A DNA stretch of 64,000 nucleotides from Burkholderia oklahomensis C6786 (GCF_000959365.1 NZ_CP009555.1:3410001-3474000), one strand, 5' to 3'; shown: positions 29,336 to 37,741, counted from the first letter of the stretch. Translations and numbers: made by a program. Notes: generated by a model from the letters alone, not told the origin.

Positions 29336-30043
29336 TCAGATATCTACGTAGGCGGGGAGCAGGTCTTGATCGACGAGCCGGATCTCGATGCGGTTCGCGA
29401 TCGCGATGTGCTCGGGGTTGTCGACCGAGAACGGGGCGTCCGTGACGCTGACGATGATCGTGCCGGTCTGTTTACCTTTGGCGGGTACGGGAATCAGCGC
29501 GCGGGCCTCGGGAACCTGCTGTTGCGTGATGATCTTCGGCAAATAGAGCATCCAGCCGACGCCGGGCTTGTCGTCGAAAACTTGCTTGTCGACATACCCG
29601 AACGGCTCGACGGTGACGTAAGCCGGGGACGTCAGTTGAGTGATGTCTCTGACGACGTCTATCGCTTGGTCGGCACTAAATACGGACTCGTCATTGAAAT
29701 CCGCTTCAATCTTCTTCGGGCGTTCCTTTGCGGCAACGAGAAAGGTCAGAGTTGCGCCGGTACTCTCATCGTCGCCTCCGTCCCAAAGCGATATGATTTG
29801 CGGCTGATGGGGCGCATCCGAAAACTCCGTCCTCAGGACAGCTAGCGCGGGCGTGGTCGGCTTCCAGTTTTCGAAGGCGGGGTAAAGGTGCGCTTCCTCT
29901 TTCGTATCGCCAGTCAAGTACCATGTCGATAGAGCGGGGGCACGTGCGTGAATCGCCTTTGCAATCGCTCCGAGTTGCTCGAAAACCACGGGCAAATCAG
30001 CCGCGTCGTGCAGAGGATCTCTGAATCGGGACGTAATTTTCAT
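29336..30043 (-). CDS. Imm52-type immunity protein
   Basis: A 235-residue soluble protein of the Immunity 52 type, the family usually found next to Tox-REase-5 toxins. Features are the N-terminal segment with M-K-I-T-S-R-F-R-D-P, W-Y-L-T-G-D-T-K-E-E-A and the F-E-N-W-K-P-T-T-P-A-L-A-V-L-R core. It would bind and neutralise the adjacent nuclease in the producer's cytoplasm. The start at 30043 lies 2 bp after the toxin stop codon, so translation is probably coupled; a longer frame to 30214 would overlap the toxin. Moderate GC content fits the island. Confidence 0.8.
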   Translation of the reverse strand: MKITSRFRDPLHDAADLPVVFEQLGAIAKAIHARAPALSTWYLTGDTKEEAHLYPAFENWKPTTPALAVLRTEFSDAPHQPQIISLWDGGDDESTGATLTFLVAAKERPKKIEADFNDESVFSADQAIDVVRDITQLTSPAYVTVEPFGYVDKQVFDDKPGVGWMLYLPKIITQQQVPEARALIPVPAKGKQTGTIIVSVTDAPFSVDNPEHIAIANRIEIRLVDQDLLPAYVDI

Positions 30044-30045
30044 GT

Positions 30046-30648
30046 TCAACCAGTAACAACGAAAGGAATGCCATTTTCCGCGAGCGTGGTCCGAAAATAG
30101 GACATCGTGAGCGGTGTTTGGAAATAGTACTTCAGCTTCGTCGGTGGGTTCGCGTGTATCACCATCGCTCGCACCTCGATCTCGCGAGTAATTTTGCTGA
30201 ACCCCTTGAACCACCTGAAAGGCTTCTTCGTACTGCGACTGAAGAACTGGTCATAGTCGCCTTTTGCTTCCTGTAGCAGACATTCGTCGCTCCGAAAGCC
30301 GTCGAAGTCGACGTTGTACCAGTTCCATTCCTCGCTCCACCCTTCCTCGACGCTGTAGGGGCGGCCGGTGATTCTTCCTTGATACTCTCGAGGCTCTCGA
30401 TTCATCCGGTAGCGGCGGCGCACAGGAGTGCCCGTTTGTTCGGGCGGGCACTTCTTGCAGCTCTCTCCGGTGCGCGGCAAAGCCCGCACATCCGGCGTCG
30501 CCTTGCTGTCTTCCTTCGGCGTGTCACCCGACAGACTCGCCGTTCCCGCCGCCGTCGCCCCGCCCAACAAGGCGACGCCAACGCGCGCCAAGATCGGACC
30601 AAGCTCCACCGCCGCCGCTTCCACGATCGGAACCACCAATCCCGCCAT
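30046..30648 (-). CDS. Tox-REase-5 nuclease toxin (probable T6SS effector)
   Basis: A 200-residue protein. Residues about 3-40 are hydrophobic and small-residue-rich (I-V-E-A-A-A-V-E-L-G-P-I-L), followed by a linker and the toxin domain. The domain shows the C-K-K-C-P-P signature, the R-E-Y-Q-G-R-I-T-G strand, and the restriction-endonuclease-like core F-D-G-F then L-L-Q-E-A-K-G-D-Y-D-Q-F-F, giving the D...E-x-K catalytic set. This is the fold of P. aeruginosa TseT. The start at 30648 is chosen because GAGGG lies just before it. It overlaps the upstream accessory gene by 125 bp in another frame. Confidence 0.82.
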   Translation of the reverse strand: MAGLVVPIVEAAAVELGPILARVGVALLGGATAAGTASLSGDTPKEDSKATPDVRALPRTGESCKKCPPEQTGTPVRRRYRMNREPREYQGRITGRPYSVEEGWSEEWNWYNVDFDGFRSDECLLQEAKGDYDQFFSRSTKKPFRWFKGFSKITREIEVRAMVIHANPPTKLKYYFQTPLTMSYFRTTLAENGIPFVVTG

Positions 30649-30997
30649 GTTCCAGCCCTCCGTCTGGGTGTTCGATGCGCCATCTGATGACGCGTAGATA
30701 ATCATGAAAACGCGCGTCGGCCGAGCGGCCGGGGCGCATGATCCACGCCTTCGTCGCGGGCTTTTCGTAGAAGCCTGGCGCATACGCCTCGAGCCTCAGA
30801 AACGCGACGATATTTTCGTCTTTCTGAATACCGAACGCGCGTGCGGCGCGATACGCGGTCCAAAGCCGGGACGACAGGCTGCCGTCATCGGCGAACGCCG
30901 GATTCTCCTTCACGAGATCCTGCCGAACGCGCTCGACGAAGCCGCGCTCGTCGATTTCCGCCAGTCCGGCGACCTGTTCAGCGGTCAGTTCAAGCAT
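30524..30997 (-). CDS. Small accessory protein of the T6SS cassette
   Basis: A 157-residue protein whose first 110 residues look like a compact helical domain (L-T-A-E-Q-V-A-G-L-A-E-I-D-E-R-G-F-V, then A-Y-R-A-A-R-A-F-G-I). Similar short proteins sit between DUF4123 chaperones and effectors in Burkholderia and Pseudomonas T6SS operons, where an adaptor or co-chaperone role is suspected. The last 45 residues are Gly/Asp-rich and lie over the 5' end of the toxin gene in another frame, suggesting the stop was lost or displaced. Its start overlaps the end of the DUF4123 gene by 8 bp. Confidence 0.65.
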   Translation of the reverse strand: MLELTAEQVAGLAEIDERGFVERVRQDLVKENPAFADDGSLSSRLWTAYRAARAFGIQKDENIVAFLRLEAYAPGFYEKPATKAWIMRPGRSADARFHDYLRVIRWRIEHPDGGLEHGGIGGSDRGSGGGGAWSDLGARWRRLVGRGDGGGNGESVG

Positions 30998-31499
30998 GCG
31001 GATGCACTCCGGTCAGCCGTCCGTCGATCTCGACGAGCCAGTCGTACGTCGCGACGAAGAATTGCGTGCGCTGCGGGGCGCTCATTACGCGCGCGATGTC
31101 GGGCATGATGCGCGCGTCGTAGAACCGGAGCAGCGCCGTGTGACCGTTCGGGAGCCGCACGTCGAGGTGCTCGCGCAGCTCGGCGGCCAGCCGCTCGAAC
31201 GGATATGCGCTGATCAGCCACGACATGCCGACCGGCCCGGCCGCGAGCTCGGCCAGCACGCGCCGGATCGACCCCGGCGCGAGCGCGTAGTCGATCAGCC
31301 ACGGGCCGTGATCGGCGAGCGACGCGTCGGGCGTGCCGTCGAAGAGCGCAATCGAATAGTTCGCGCGACGCAGCGGCGGGGCGTCTGACGCCTCGGCGAA
31401 GAGCAGCGCGTCGACCACCGCGAAGAGCCGCGCAGGCAGTGTGATTTGCTGGCGGCGCATCTCGAAATGCGCTTCGATGGTCGGCGGCGTCATGGTCAT
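30990..31499 (-). CDS. DUF4123 T6SS effector chaperone (Tec family)
   Basis: A 169-residue protein with the DUF4123 pattern: V-V-D-A-L-L-F-A-E-A near the N terminus, A-D-H-G-P-W-L-I-D-Y in the middle, then S-W-L-I-S-A-Y-P-F-E-R-L, and L-L-R-F-Y-D-A-R-I-M-P near the C terminus. Such proteins load cognate effectors onto VgrG/PAAR spikes. The start at 31499 overlaps the PAAR stop as ATGA, so the two are translationally coupled. This is the second gene of the cassette. Confidence 0.88.
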   Translation of the reverse strand: MTMTPPTIEAHFEMRRQQITLPARLFAVVDALLFAEASDAPPLRRANYSIALFDGTPDASLADHGPWLIDYALAPGSIRRVLAELAAGPVGMSWLISAYPFERLAAELREHLDVRLPNGHTALLRFYDARIMPDIARVMSAPQRTQFFVATYDWLVEIDGRLTGVHPHA

Positions 31500-31921
31500 C
31501 CGCGTGCGACCATCGTCGCGGCATTCTTCGCCGCCGCCTTCAGGCATTCGAGGCAGAGCGTAGGGGAAGGGGCGACCGCGGCCGTCGCTGCGGCCACCGA
31601 TCCGCCGGGCGAACCACCATCCCCGCGTTCGCCCGAGCCGACATCGTCGATCGTTCCCGTGCCCTGCGACGCGATCAGCTCCGCGCCGCAGGCCGTGCGC
31701 ATGCCCTCGACGGCGGTGTCGCGGTCGCCAATCGTGTGCGGGTAGCGGCGTCCGAGCAGATCGGGGAGGATCGGGAAAACGCCTTTGCAGCGCGGGCAAA
31801 GTACCTTGTGGCCGACGCCGGCCACATTGCGTCCGTTGAGCGTGAACGTCGGCGAGCCTTCGAGCACCTTGCCGCCGTGCGTCGTCGTGTCGCCGACGCA
31901 GATGATCGCGCGCTTGACCAC
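31496..31921 (-). CDS. PAAR domain protein (T6SS spike tip)
   Basis: A 141-residue protein with a PAAR domain in the first 90 residues: A-I-I-C-V-G-D-T-T-T-H-G-G-K-V-L-E-G-S, G-V-G-H-K-V-L-C-P-R-C-K-G, and H-T-I-G-D-R-D-T-A-V-E-G with metal-binding His and Cys residues. PAAR proteins cap the VgrG trimer and carry effectors into target cells. A Gly/Ala-rich tail ends in a small Cys-containing helix (C-L-E-C-L-K). It is the first gene of the cassette, and no vgrG is present in the island, so it would depend on a spike encoded elsewhere. Confidence 0.9.
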   Translation of the reverse strand: MVKRAIICVGDTTTHGGKVLEGSPTFTLNGRNVAGVGHKVLCPRCKGVFPILPDLLGRRYPHTIGDRDTAVEGMRTACGAELIASQGTGTIDDVGSGERGDGGSPGGSVAAATAAVAPSPTLCLECLKAAAKNAATMVARG

Positions 31922-32540
31922 AGGGCCCTCTCATGGGAATTTGCGTGCGAATTTACCATTGAGGATGCCCGGCGGACGACTGTTACGGTTGTGCAGCCGC
32001 AACACCTGCCAGTTCTGTCAGTTGCGTGGTGTCTCGCGGTACTGAGCAGAGGAGCGTTGTACTCGTCATAGATCGAACGGGCATCCCAAAGCAGCGTTAC
32101 CCACTGGTCCTTGACCGTGATGCACGCCGATCGAACATTCGACCTTATGGGTGTGGCCGTATGCGCTCTATGGCTGCCCAACCGAATTTGTACAACTCGT
32201 TTCGGCGCAGATCGCGCAGTCTTTGGAAAGGCCTATGTGGGTCTAATTTCCCTTCCTCGTTGGTCGACCGTCGTACCAATCTGGGATCTTCGCGAGCGGC
32301 TTTCGCAACTTTGAACGTGCCGTAGCCGCAGGTAAGCGACGCTGCTGAAGTGAAGATCGGACAAACCCACTTCATGTTCGCGATCAGTCGCCACAATTCG
32401 CGGGCAATGGTGTGCTGACGGCTGCAACAGCGCGGAGTGGCGAATCGGTTCATTCATTGGGGAACCGATTCGCATGACATGCGCTTATGGGATTGTAATG
32501 CCGTGATTATCACTTTCTCCGGTCACGCCCGATTGATTCC
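31922..32540. other. Region upstream of the PAAR gene, no intact gene
   Basis: About 620 bp between the PAAR start and the IS element, with lower GC content than the core. Frames on both strands are interrupted, and no protein family is recognised. A perfect 11-bp inverted repeat lies at 32441-32472. The promoter of the T6SS cassette must lie in the first few hundred bases. Decayed genes are possible. Confidence 0.4.
32441..32472. repeat. 11-bp perfect inverted repeat
   Basis: CGAATCGGTTC (32441-32451) and GAACCGATTCG (32462-32472) flank a 10-base loop. No T-run follows on either strand, so it is not a standard terminator. It could be an operator or an element end. Confidence 0.55.
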
Positions 32541-32609
32541 CACTGTGGAGCAGCCCCCGCGAAAACCGGACACGTGGTAACGCTTAAATTATGAGGTAGT
32601 CTTCTGCCT

Positions 32610-33005
32610 ATGTTTAAGCCTAACCACAACGTAGAACCGGTCGAAGTTCTGACCCAGCCGGAGCAGCGCCGCCGGCGTTCTGTCGAGGAGAAGCTCGCGA
32701 TAGTGCGCGAGACGTTCGAGCCCGGCGCGACAGTTTCCGGTGTTGCCCGTCGCCATCAGGTGAATGCCAACCAGGTCTTCGGCTGGCGCAAGCTCTATCA
32801 GGATGGAAGCCTGTCGGCCGTCAGTGCTGGCGAACAGGTGGTTCCGGCATCGGACCTGGCCGAAGCGATGAAGCAGATTCGCGAACTTCAGCGGCTGTTG
32901 GGCAAAAAAACGATGGAAGTGGAAATTCTCCGCGAAGCAGTGGAGTACGGTCGAGCAAAAAAGTTGATTGCGCGCTCACCATTGCTGCCGGGGGACGACC
33001 GTTGA
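32610..33005 (+). CDS. IS3-family transposase OrfA
   Basis: A 131-residue DNA-binding subunit. A helix-turn-helix (about residues 24-65, [13 protein letters not shown] and [13 protein letters not shown]) recognises the inverted repeats. A C-terminal leucine-zipper-like helix ([18 protein letters not shown]) mediates dimerisation. The A6G slippery sequence at 32957-32963 lies near its 3' end, where a -1 shift would produce the OrfAB fusion. Its stop overlaps the TTG codon that could start OrfB. Confidence 0.92.
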   Translation: MFKPNHNVEPVEVLTQPEQRRRRSVEEKLAIVRETFEPGATVSGVARRHQVNANQVFGWRKLYQDGSLSAVSAGEQVVPASDLAEAMKQIRELQRLLGKKTMEVEILREAVEYGRAKKLIARSPLLPGDDR

Positions 33006-33844
33006 AGACGGTCTGTGAAGTCCTGGGTGTGTCGCGCGCGAATCTCGCGGTCAAGTCGAAGCGTCCTGCTGAGTGGGTCGACCGGCGCAAGACGCCCGTT
33101 CTGGATGACATGCCGCTCGTCACCGAACTGCGAGAGCTGGTTGCCGACCTGCCCACGTACGGCTACCGGCGCGCATGGGCGCTGCTGAGGCGAAGCCGGG
33201 ACGCGCTGGGCCAACCTCGCGTCAATGCAAAGCGGGTGTATCGCGTCATGCGTCGCCACGGCCTGCTGCTCGAACGCCGACCTCGTCATGTCCCATCGAC
33301 GCGTCGGCACGATGGCAAGGTCGCGGTGGACAGAAGCAACGTGCGCTGGTGCTCGGACGGTTTCGAATTCCGCTGCGACGACGGTGCCCCTTTGCGCGTC
33401 GTCTTCGCACTGGACTGCTGCGACCGGGAAGCCATGAGCTGGGCTGCGACCACCGGCGGTTACACCGGTGACATGGTGCGCGACGTGATGCTTCAGGCGG
33501 TCGAAAACCGTTTCGCCGGTGCGTTGAAGGCTGACAGCGAAATCGAGTGGTTGAGCGACAACGGTTCCTGCTACATTGCCGACGAGACAATGACGTTCTC
33601 GCGTGAAATCGGCCTGAAGCCGGTCACGACACCCGTCAGAAGTCCGCAGAGCAACGGGATGGCCGAGAGCTTCGTCAAAACGATGAAGCGCGATTACGTT
33701 TCGTGGATGCCCAAGCCCGACGCCCGAACGGCGCTGCAGAACCTGGCCATTGCGTTCGACCACTACAACGAGTCGCATCCGCACAGCGCCTTGAAATACT
33801 GCTCGCCGCGCGAGTTTCGCCAGCAAGCAAATTCTCCAACCTAA
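33002..33844 (+). CDS. IS3-family transposase OrfB (DDE domain)
   Basis: A 280-residue catalytic domain of the rve integrase type. The N-terminal HTH_21-like part contains [13 protein letters not shown]. The DDE triad is visible as [10 protein letters not shown] (first Asp), W-L-S-D-N-G-S-C-Y (second Asp) and [15 protein letters not shown] (Glu). The frame is open upstream to the A6G site ([13 protein letters not shown]), so the active enzyme is probably the frameshifted OrfAB fusion; independent start at TTG 33002 is the alternative. Confidence 0.92.
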   Translation: MKTVCEVLGVSRANLAVKSKRPAEWVDRRKTPVLDDMPLVTELRELVADLPTYGYRRAWALLRRSRDALGQPRVNAKRVYRVMRRHGLLLERRPRHVPSTRRHDGKVAVDRSNVRWCSDGFEFRCDDGAPLRVVFALDCCDREAMSWAATTGGYTGDMVRDVMLQAVENRFAGALKADSEIEWLSDNGSCYIADETMTFSREIGLKPVTTPVRSPQSNGMAESFVKTMKRDYVSWMPKPDARTALQNLAIAFDHYNESHPHSALKYCSPREFRQQANSPT

Positions 33845-33886
33845 GCGTGACCGCGTGTCCGGTCATGCAGGGGCAAGTCCACACTG

Positions 33887-34386
33887 TTACCAGTAGTCCA
33901 GAATATGTACAGATATTTGTGTTGACTGGGGGGGCGGATCGCCGTACTGATTGCTGGCGAGGAAAACGCGCGTTCACTGGCGTATTGCCTTTGAACCTGT
34001 TGCGTGACGTCAATCGTACTGTTCCATACGCCGTAGCCGGCATTGGTTATCGTGGAGTTCATAGCTGTCCTCGAAGAAGTTGCGTTTCATGTACGACAAT
34101 TCCACAAGTTGAGAGGGAAGATAGCATGCATGACACGTCGGAGTGGAGTTTTCGACGTTGTCTAGCCCGCGCGTGTGAAGATGACGTAGAACGCTGTGTT
34201 GAGGATAGAAATCCCATATTGAGGGTAGTGCGTCTGGCAATTCGTAGACCTACTAGTTTTAGTAGGTATGGCTGAACTCGAACATCGAATTTATTGGTGC
34301 GTAGCTTACTTGACGTTGCCCATGGTACGTGACAAAGTTTGTACGTGGGTCGTGCTTGCTTTTTCGTCTTTCAGGGGGTATCTAAA
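33887..34386. other. Low-GC island segment upstream of the HKD gene
   Basis: About 500 bp with GC content near half. No supported gene. A perfect 8-bp inverted repeat ACCTACTA/TAGTAGGT with a 4-base loop lies at 34248-34267, about 120 bp before the HKD gene, and could be an operator. Confidence 0.45.
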
Positions 34387-35109
34387 ATGCCTGCCAAGAA
34401 GCTACGTAAGTCGACGGTTAGTGCGTCCAACGTTATTGATGATCCAAAGCAAACTCTACAAACGTTCAATCTTTTGGACCTACAGCAGTACACATCTGAG
34501 GGCGCTTATTCAGAGAACGCCAGCAACGACGTTCATCTGTTTTATGTCGGTAGGGATGATGTTCACGACATCCTTAAGCATATCCTCTCGCGTGTGAGTG
34601 TGTCGCTATATCTGAATATGTTCGGCTACGATGACCCGGAGCTCAACGATATCCTGATGCAGTTGGCGGAAGACCAGTCAGTCACGATGCTAGTAACGCT
34701 TGACCGATCGCAAGCCAAAGGCGTGAAAGAGAAAGGCATTCTTAGCAAAGACTTGATCCAGAATGCGGCGGCGCTTAATACACACTTTGCGATTGGCGAG
34801 TCGCTCACCCATCAGATTAGCCATACCAAGGGATTCGTGGCCGACGGACGGGTTGCTCTCGAAGGGTCGACAAATTGGTCTACAACAGGGGAAGGGATCT
34901 TCATAACTCGTGCCGGCAGTAAACCTGTGGCAGGTGGCTTGGGCTATAAAGCTCAGAACAATACCGCCTGCGTAATCACCGATCCCGACTCGATCACACG
35001 CTTTCAGACTGAATTGATCAGGGAGCATATGGCTGCAACGAGCCAAGATAATTCAAAACCTGCCGATGCTCTAGGCGGAGCAGCATCCAAATCGCAAAAT
35101 AAGAGATAG
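34387..35109 (+). CDS. Phospholipase D-like (single-HKD) protein
   Basis: A 240-residue protein with one HKD motif: H-T-K-G-F-V-A-D followed by L-E-G-S-T-N-W-S, as in Nuc-type endonucleases that work as dimers. The N-terminal half (D-V-H-L-F-Y-V-G-R-D-D-V-H-D-I-L) leads into the strand L-Y-L-N-M-F-G-Y. There is no signal peptide, so it acts in the cytosol or is delivered by other means. The start at 34387 follows an AGGGGG stretch. Its codon use and GC content (about half) differ sharply from the core and from the rest of the island. No partner gene adjoins it. Nuclease, lipase or defence function is undecided. Confidence 0.75.
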   Translation: MPAKKLRKSTVSASNVIDDPKQTLQTFNLLDLQQYTSEGAYSENASNDVHLFYVGRDDVHDILKHILSRVSVSLYLNMFGYDDPELNDILMQLAEDQSVTMLVTLDRSQAKGVKEKGILSKDLIQNAAALNTHFAIGESLTHQISHTKGFVADGRVALEGSTNWSTTGEGIFITRAGSKPVAGGLGYKAQNNTACVITDPDSITRFQTELIREHMAATSQDNSKPADALGGAASKSQNKR

Positions 35110-35242
35110 TGTCGAAAAGTGGCATAGCGGCGGTTACCGGCCAGAAGCGGGCATTGACATGCATAGTAAATGCAGACGTTCGACGGTCGTTTCGGGATAA
35201 ACAACAGCCTTCATTGGCGTGACGTATGGCGCTTCGGGTGAA

Positions 35243-36412
35243 TCAGCGATGGATGCCCTCTTTTAACGCGGTCGTATTGGCGCACGGAATTTCCTCGCTC
35301 GGCGCGTTGTTGTGCAACGAGCGAGGATAGGTGGTGTAGCCGGCTGCCGCTCCTCCGAAGAAGTACCTGGAATCGGGCGCAGCGAGCGCACGGCCGTTGC
35401 GCAGGCGCGCAGGTAAATCAGGGTTGGCAACAAACGGCCGACCAAAGCCAATCAGGTCGGCCCAACCATTGCGCAGCGCGGCTTCTGCGCGCTCCAGGGT
35501 GTATTTGCCCGCATAGATCAGCGTGCCATCGTAGATCAGCCGTAGCGCCTCTTTGAAGGCCGCGGGCATATCTGGGGCATCTTCCCAATCGGCTTCGGCG
35601 ATGTGGAGATACGCCACGCCGATATCGTTGAGTATCTTTGCCGCTCCCAGGTAAGTAGCTTGTGGCGTGTCATCTACGGCACCTTGCAGCGTGGTCAGCG
35701 GTGCCAGCCGTACACCGATACGCTCCCTCCCAACCACCGCGACTACCGCTTCAGTGACCTCTTGCAGGAGACGCAGCCGGTTGGACAACGAACCACCATA
35801 AGCATCGGTGCGCGAATTGGCCTGAGAGTCGATGAACTGGTTGATGAGGTACCCGTTGGCACCATGAAGTTCCACACCATCGAAGCCGGCTTCCAGCGCG
35901 TTGCGTGCAGCAGCGGCAAAATCCTTCACCACCTCGGCGATTCCCGCTTCGGATAGGGCGCGCGGCGCTGAGTGCTGCACCATCTCTCCAACACCCGATT
36001 GCGGTCCCTTTCCTTCGGGGTCGATGAATACCTTGACGCCGTCAGCCACGAGCGGCGAGGATGACACCGGCGCAGCGCCACCAGGTTGCAGCGAAACGTG
36101 CGAAACGCGCCCGACATGCCAGAGTTGCGCGAATATCCGCCCGTCAGCGGCACGTACGGCGTTGGTCACGCCTCGCCAGCCTGCCACTTGCTCTGGTGTG
36201 TGGATGCCTGGCGTCCAGGCGTAGCCCTGGCCCTGCTGGCTGATCTGCGTGCCCTCGCTGACGATCAAGCCGGCCGACGCGCGCTGGGCGTAATACTCGG
36301 CCATCAGCGTAGTGGCCACATTGCCCGCTCCCGCACGCGAGCGGGTCATTGGTGGCATAACGATACGGTTGGGCAGTTCCAGGTTTCCCAGGCGATATGG
36401 TGTGAACAGCAT
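35243..36412 (-). CDS. Ene-reductase of the Old Yellow Enzyme family (NemA-like)
   Basis: A 389-residue FMN-dependent NAD(P)H oxidoreductase that would reduce activated alkenes, maleimides or nitro compounds. It begins M-L-F-T-P-Y-R-L-G-N-L-E-L-P-N-R-I-V-M-P-P-M-T-R, the FMN-binding first strand. The substrate-binding H-G-A-N-G-Y-L and phosphate-binding F-G-R-P-F-V-A-N-P-D-L motifs are intact. The start is 3 bp after the stop of the SGNH hydrolase gene on the same strand, so the two form an operon. A divergent LysR gene is the probable regulator. Confidence 0.92.
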   Translation of the reverse strand: MLFTPYRLGNLELPNRIVMPPMTRSRAGAGNVATTLMAEYYAQRASAGLIVSEGTQISQQGQGYAWTPGIHTPEQVAGWRGVTNAVRAADGRIFAQLWHVGRVSHVSLQPGGAAPVSSSPLVADGVKVFIDPEGKGPQSGVGEMVQHSAPRALSEAGIAEVVKDFAAAARNALEAGFDGVELHGANGYLINQFIDSQANSRTDAYGGSLSNRLRLLQEVTEAVVAVVGRERIGVRLAPLTTLQGAVDDTPQATYLGAAKILNDIGVAYLHIAEADWEDAPDMPAAFKEALRLIYDGTLIYAGKYTLERAEAALRNGWADLIGFGRPFVANPDLPARLRNGRALAAPDSRYFFGGAAAGYTTYPRSLHNNAPSEEIPCANTTALKEGIHR

Positions 36413-36415
36413 GGT

Positions 36416-37741
36416 TCAACGCTCCCGTGAGGTCTTGGGTGAGGTCTCGTCGTGCGAGGTATCGATTCCCGGCAGCAATGCTTCGAGATCGACGGCTTCG
36501 GCCATCGCGCGATTGCCTTCATCACCGGGGTGCAAATGGTCGCCAGAGTCGTAGCGCGCAGCGATCCGGGTTGGATGGGTGGGGTCACACAAGGCCGCAT
36601 CGAAGTCAACGACCGCATCGAATACGCCGCTGTGGCGAATCCAGTCGTTCACCTCCTGGCGCAGGATGTCCTTTGCGGGCTGGTAGTAGTTGTCCAGCGG
36701 CGTACCGGGCAACGCGCCCTCGAACGGCGTCAGCGTGGCGCCGATCACGCGCACACCCCTCGCATGGGCTTGTTCGACAAGTTGACGATAGCCTGCCGTC
36801 AGGGCGTCCAGCGAGGGGCGCTGCGCATCCCGCGCGAACGCAGTACCAGGCCAGGAAATGTCGTTGATGCCCACCATAACGATCACGCTGCGCACGCCCG
36901 GCTGCGCCAGCACGTCTTGATCCAGCCGCGCCAGCACGTTGACTCCCATGCCATCGGACAGCAGGCGCGCGCCGGAGATGCCAGCATTGACGACTGCAAC
37001 ACCGTGCGGGGCCAGTCGGGCAGCCAGGAAGTCCGGCCAGCGGCTGTCTTTGTCGAGGCTGGCTGCCGCGCCATCGGTGATGGAGTCACCGATCACCACG
37101 ACCGCCTGCGCGGCTTGTTCGCTTTCGACCTGAATTCCCGTCAACAGTGGTCGGGCCGTTGTGCTCTCTATGGCGCCATCCGCCTTCGTCAATGTCAGGG
37201 CCGAACTCTGATCGCCAGGCACGATCCAGCCTGTCTGCCGGCCGTCCCAATGGAACGTGCTCATCGGGGTGACTTTCGGCAAATAAATGCTTACCGCTAC
37301 CTGTGCCCGTGCAGATACTGGCAAGGCCACCGGGTCGCTGACCCATGAGGCGCCGGGAGGGACGCTCGCCACTTCTCGACCACCGAATGTCACTGTACGC
37401 AGGCTGCCCGCAACGACCTCACCGTCCTGCCTGGGCCGTGCGACCGTAGCCCTGCCTACGGTAAGCGGCTGGTGGCCGTAGGTGTTGGACAACACGATGC
37501 GCAGGCGTTGGCCGCCCAAACTGACACGCGCTACCTGCCGCACGGTCTGTTCGTGCAGTACCGGCGGGACATTAGTGGGAAACAGGAAGTCCGATCCCCA
37601 GACCGGTTGCGGGCTGGCTTGCCAGGTTGCAACCCAGGCCGGCGAGGCCGCCATCGCCGGTGCGACGGTCGTAACGATGCCAGCCGCCAGTGCCAGGGGC
37701 AGTGCTGCCGAAACGGGAAGAGGTTTTCTGGGTTCTGTCAT
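36416..37741 (-). CDS. Secreted SGNH/GDSL-family hydrolase
   Basis: From the start at 37741 the product is 441 residues with a signal peptide (P-L-P-V-S-A-A-L-P-L-A-L-A-A-G, cleavage near A-M-A-A). An N-terminal beta-rich domain precedes the SGNH domain: block I V-V-I-G-D-S-I-T-D-G, block II N-A-G-I-S-G, block III V-G-I-N-D, and block V D-H-L-H-P-G. Serine, Gly, Asn and the Asp-His pair are all present, predicting an extracytoplasmic esterase. Other ATGs at 37762 and 37792 are possible starts; no clear ribosome site decides. Coupled to the ene-reductase gene by a 3-bp gap. Confidence 0.85.
   Translation of the reverse strand: MTEPRKPLPVSAALPLALAAGIVTTVAPAMAASPAWVATWQASPQPVWGSDFLFPTNVPPVLHEQTVRQVARVSLGGQRLRIVLSNTYGHQPLTVGRATVARPRQDGEVVAGSLRTVTFGGREVASVPPGASWVSDPVALPVSARAQVAVSIYLPKVTPMSTFHWDGRQTGWIVPGDQSSALTLTKADGAIESTTARPLLTGIQVESEQAAQAVVVIGDSITDGAAASLDKDSRWPDFLAARLAPHGVAVVNAGISGARLLSDGMGVNVLARLDQDVLAQPGVRSVIVMVGINDISWPGTAFARDAQRPSLDALTAGYRQLVEQAHARGVRVIGATLTPFEGALPGTPLDNYYQPAKDILRQEVNDWIRHSGVFDAVVDFDAALCDPTHPTRIAARYDSGDHLHPGDEGNRAMAEAVDLEALLPGIDTSHDETSPKTSRER

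Larger units (their letters stand above)
32541..33886 (+). mobile_element. IS3-family (IS2 group-like) insertion sequence with 5-bp target duplication
   Basis: The element spans 32546-33881 (1336 bp). It starts TGGA and ends TCCA, with imperfect inverted ends of about 40 bp that share the ACCGGACACG block. Both flanks carry CACTG (32541-32545 and 33882-33886), a clean 5-bp duplication showing a fairly recent insertion. Two overlapping transposase frames are intact, with an A6G slippery run. The element splits the region between the T6SS cassette and the HKD gene. Confidence 0.93.

Noticed and set aside
34010..34240. Small minus-strand frame in the low-GC island region
   Set aside because: Unusual residue mix, no ribosome site and no similarity that I can recognise.
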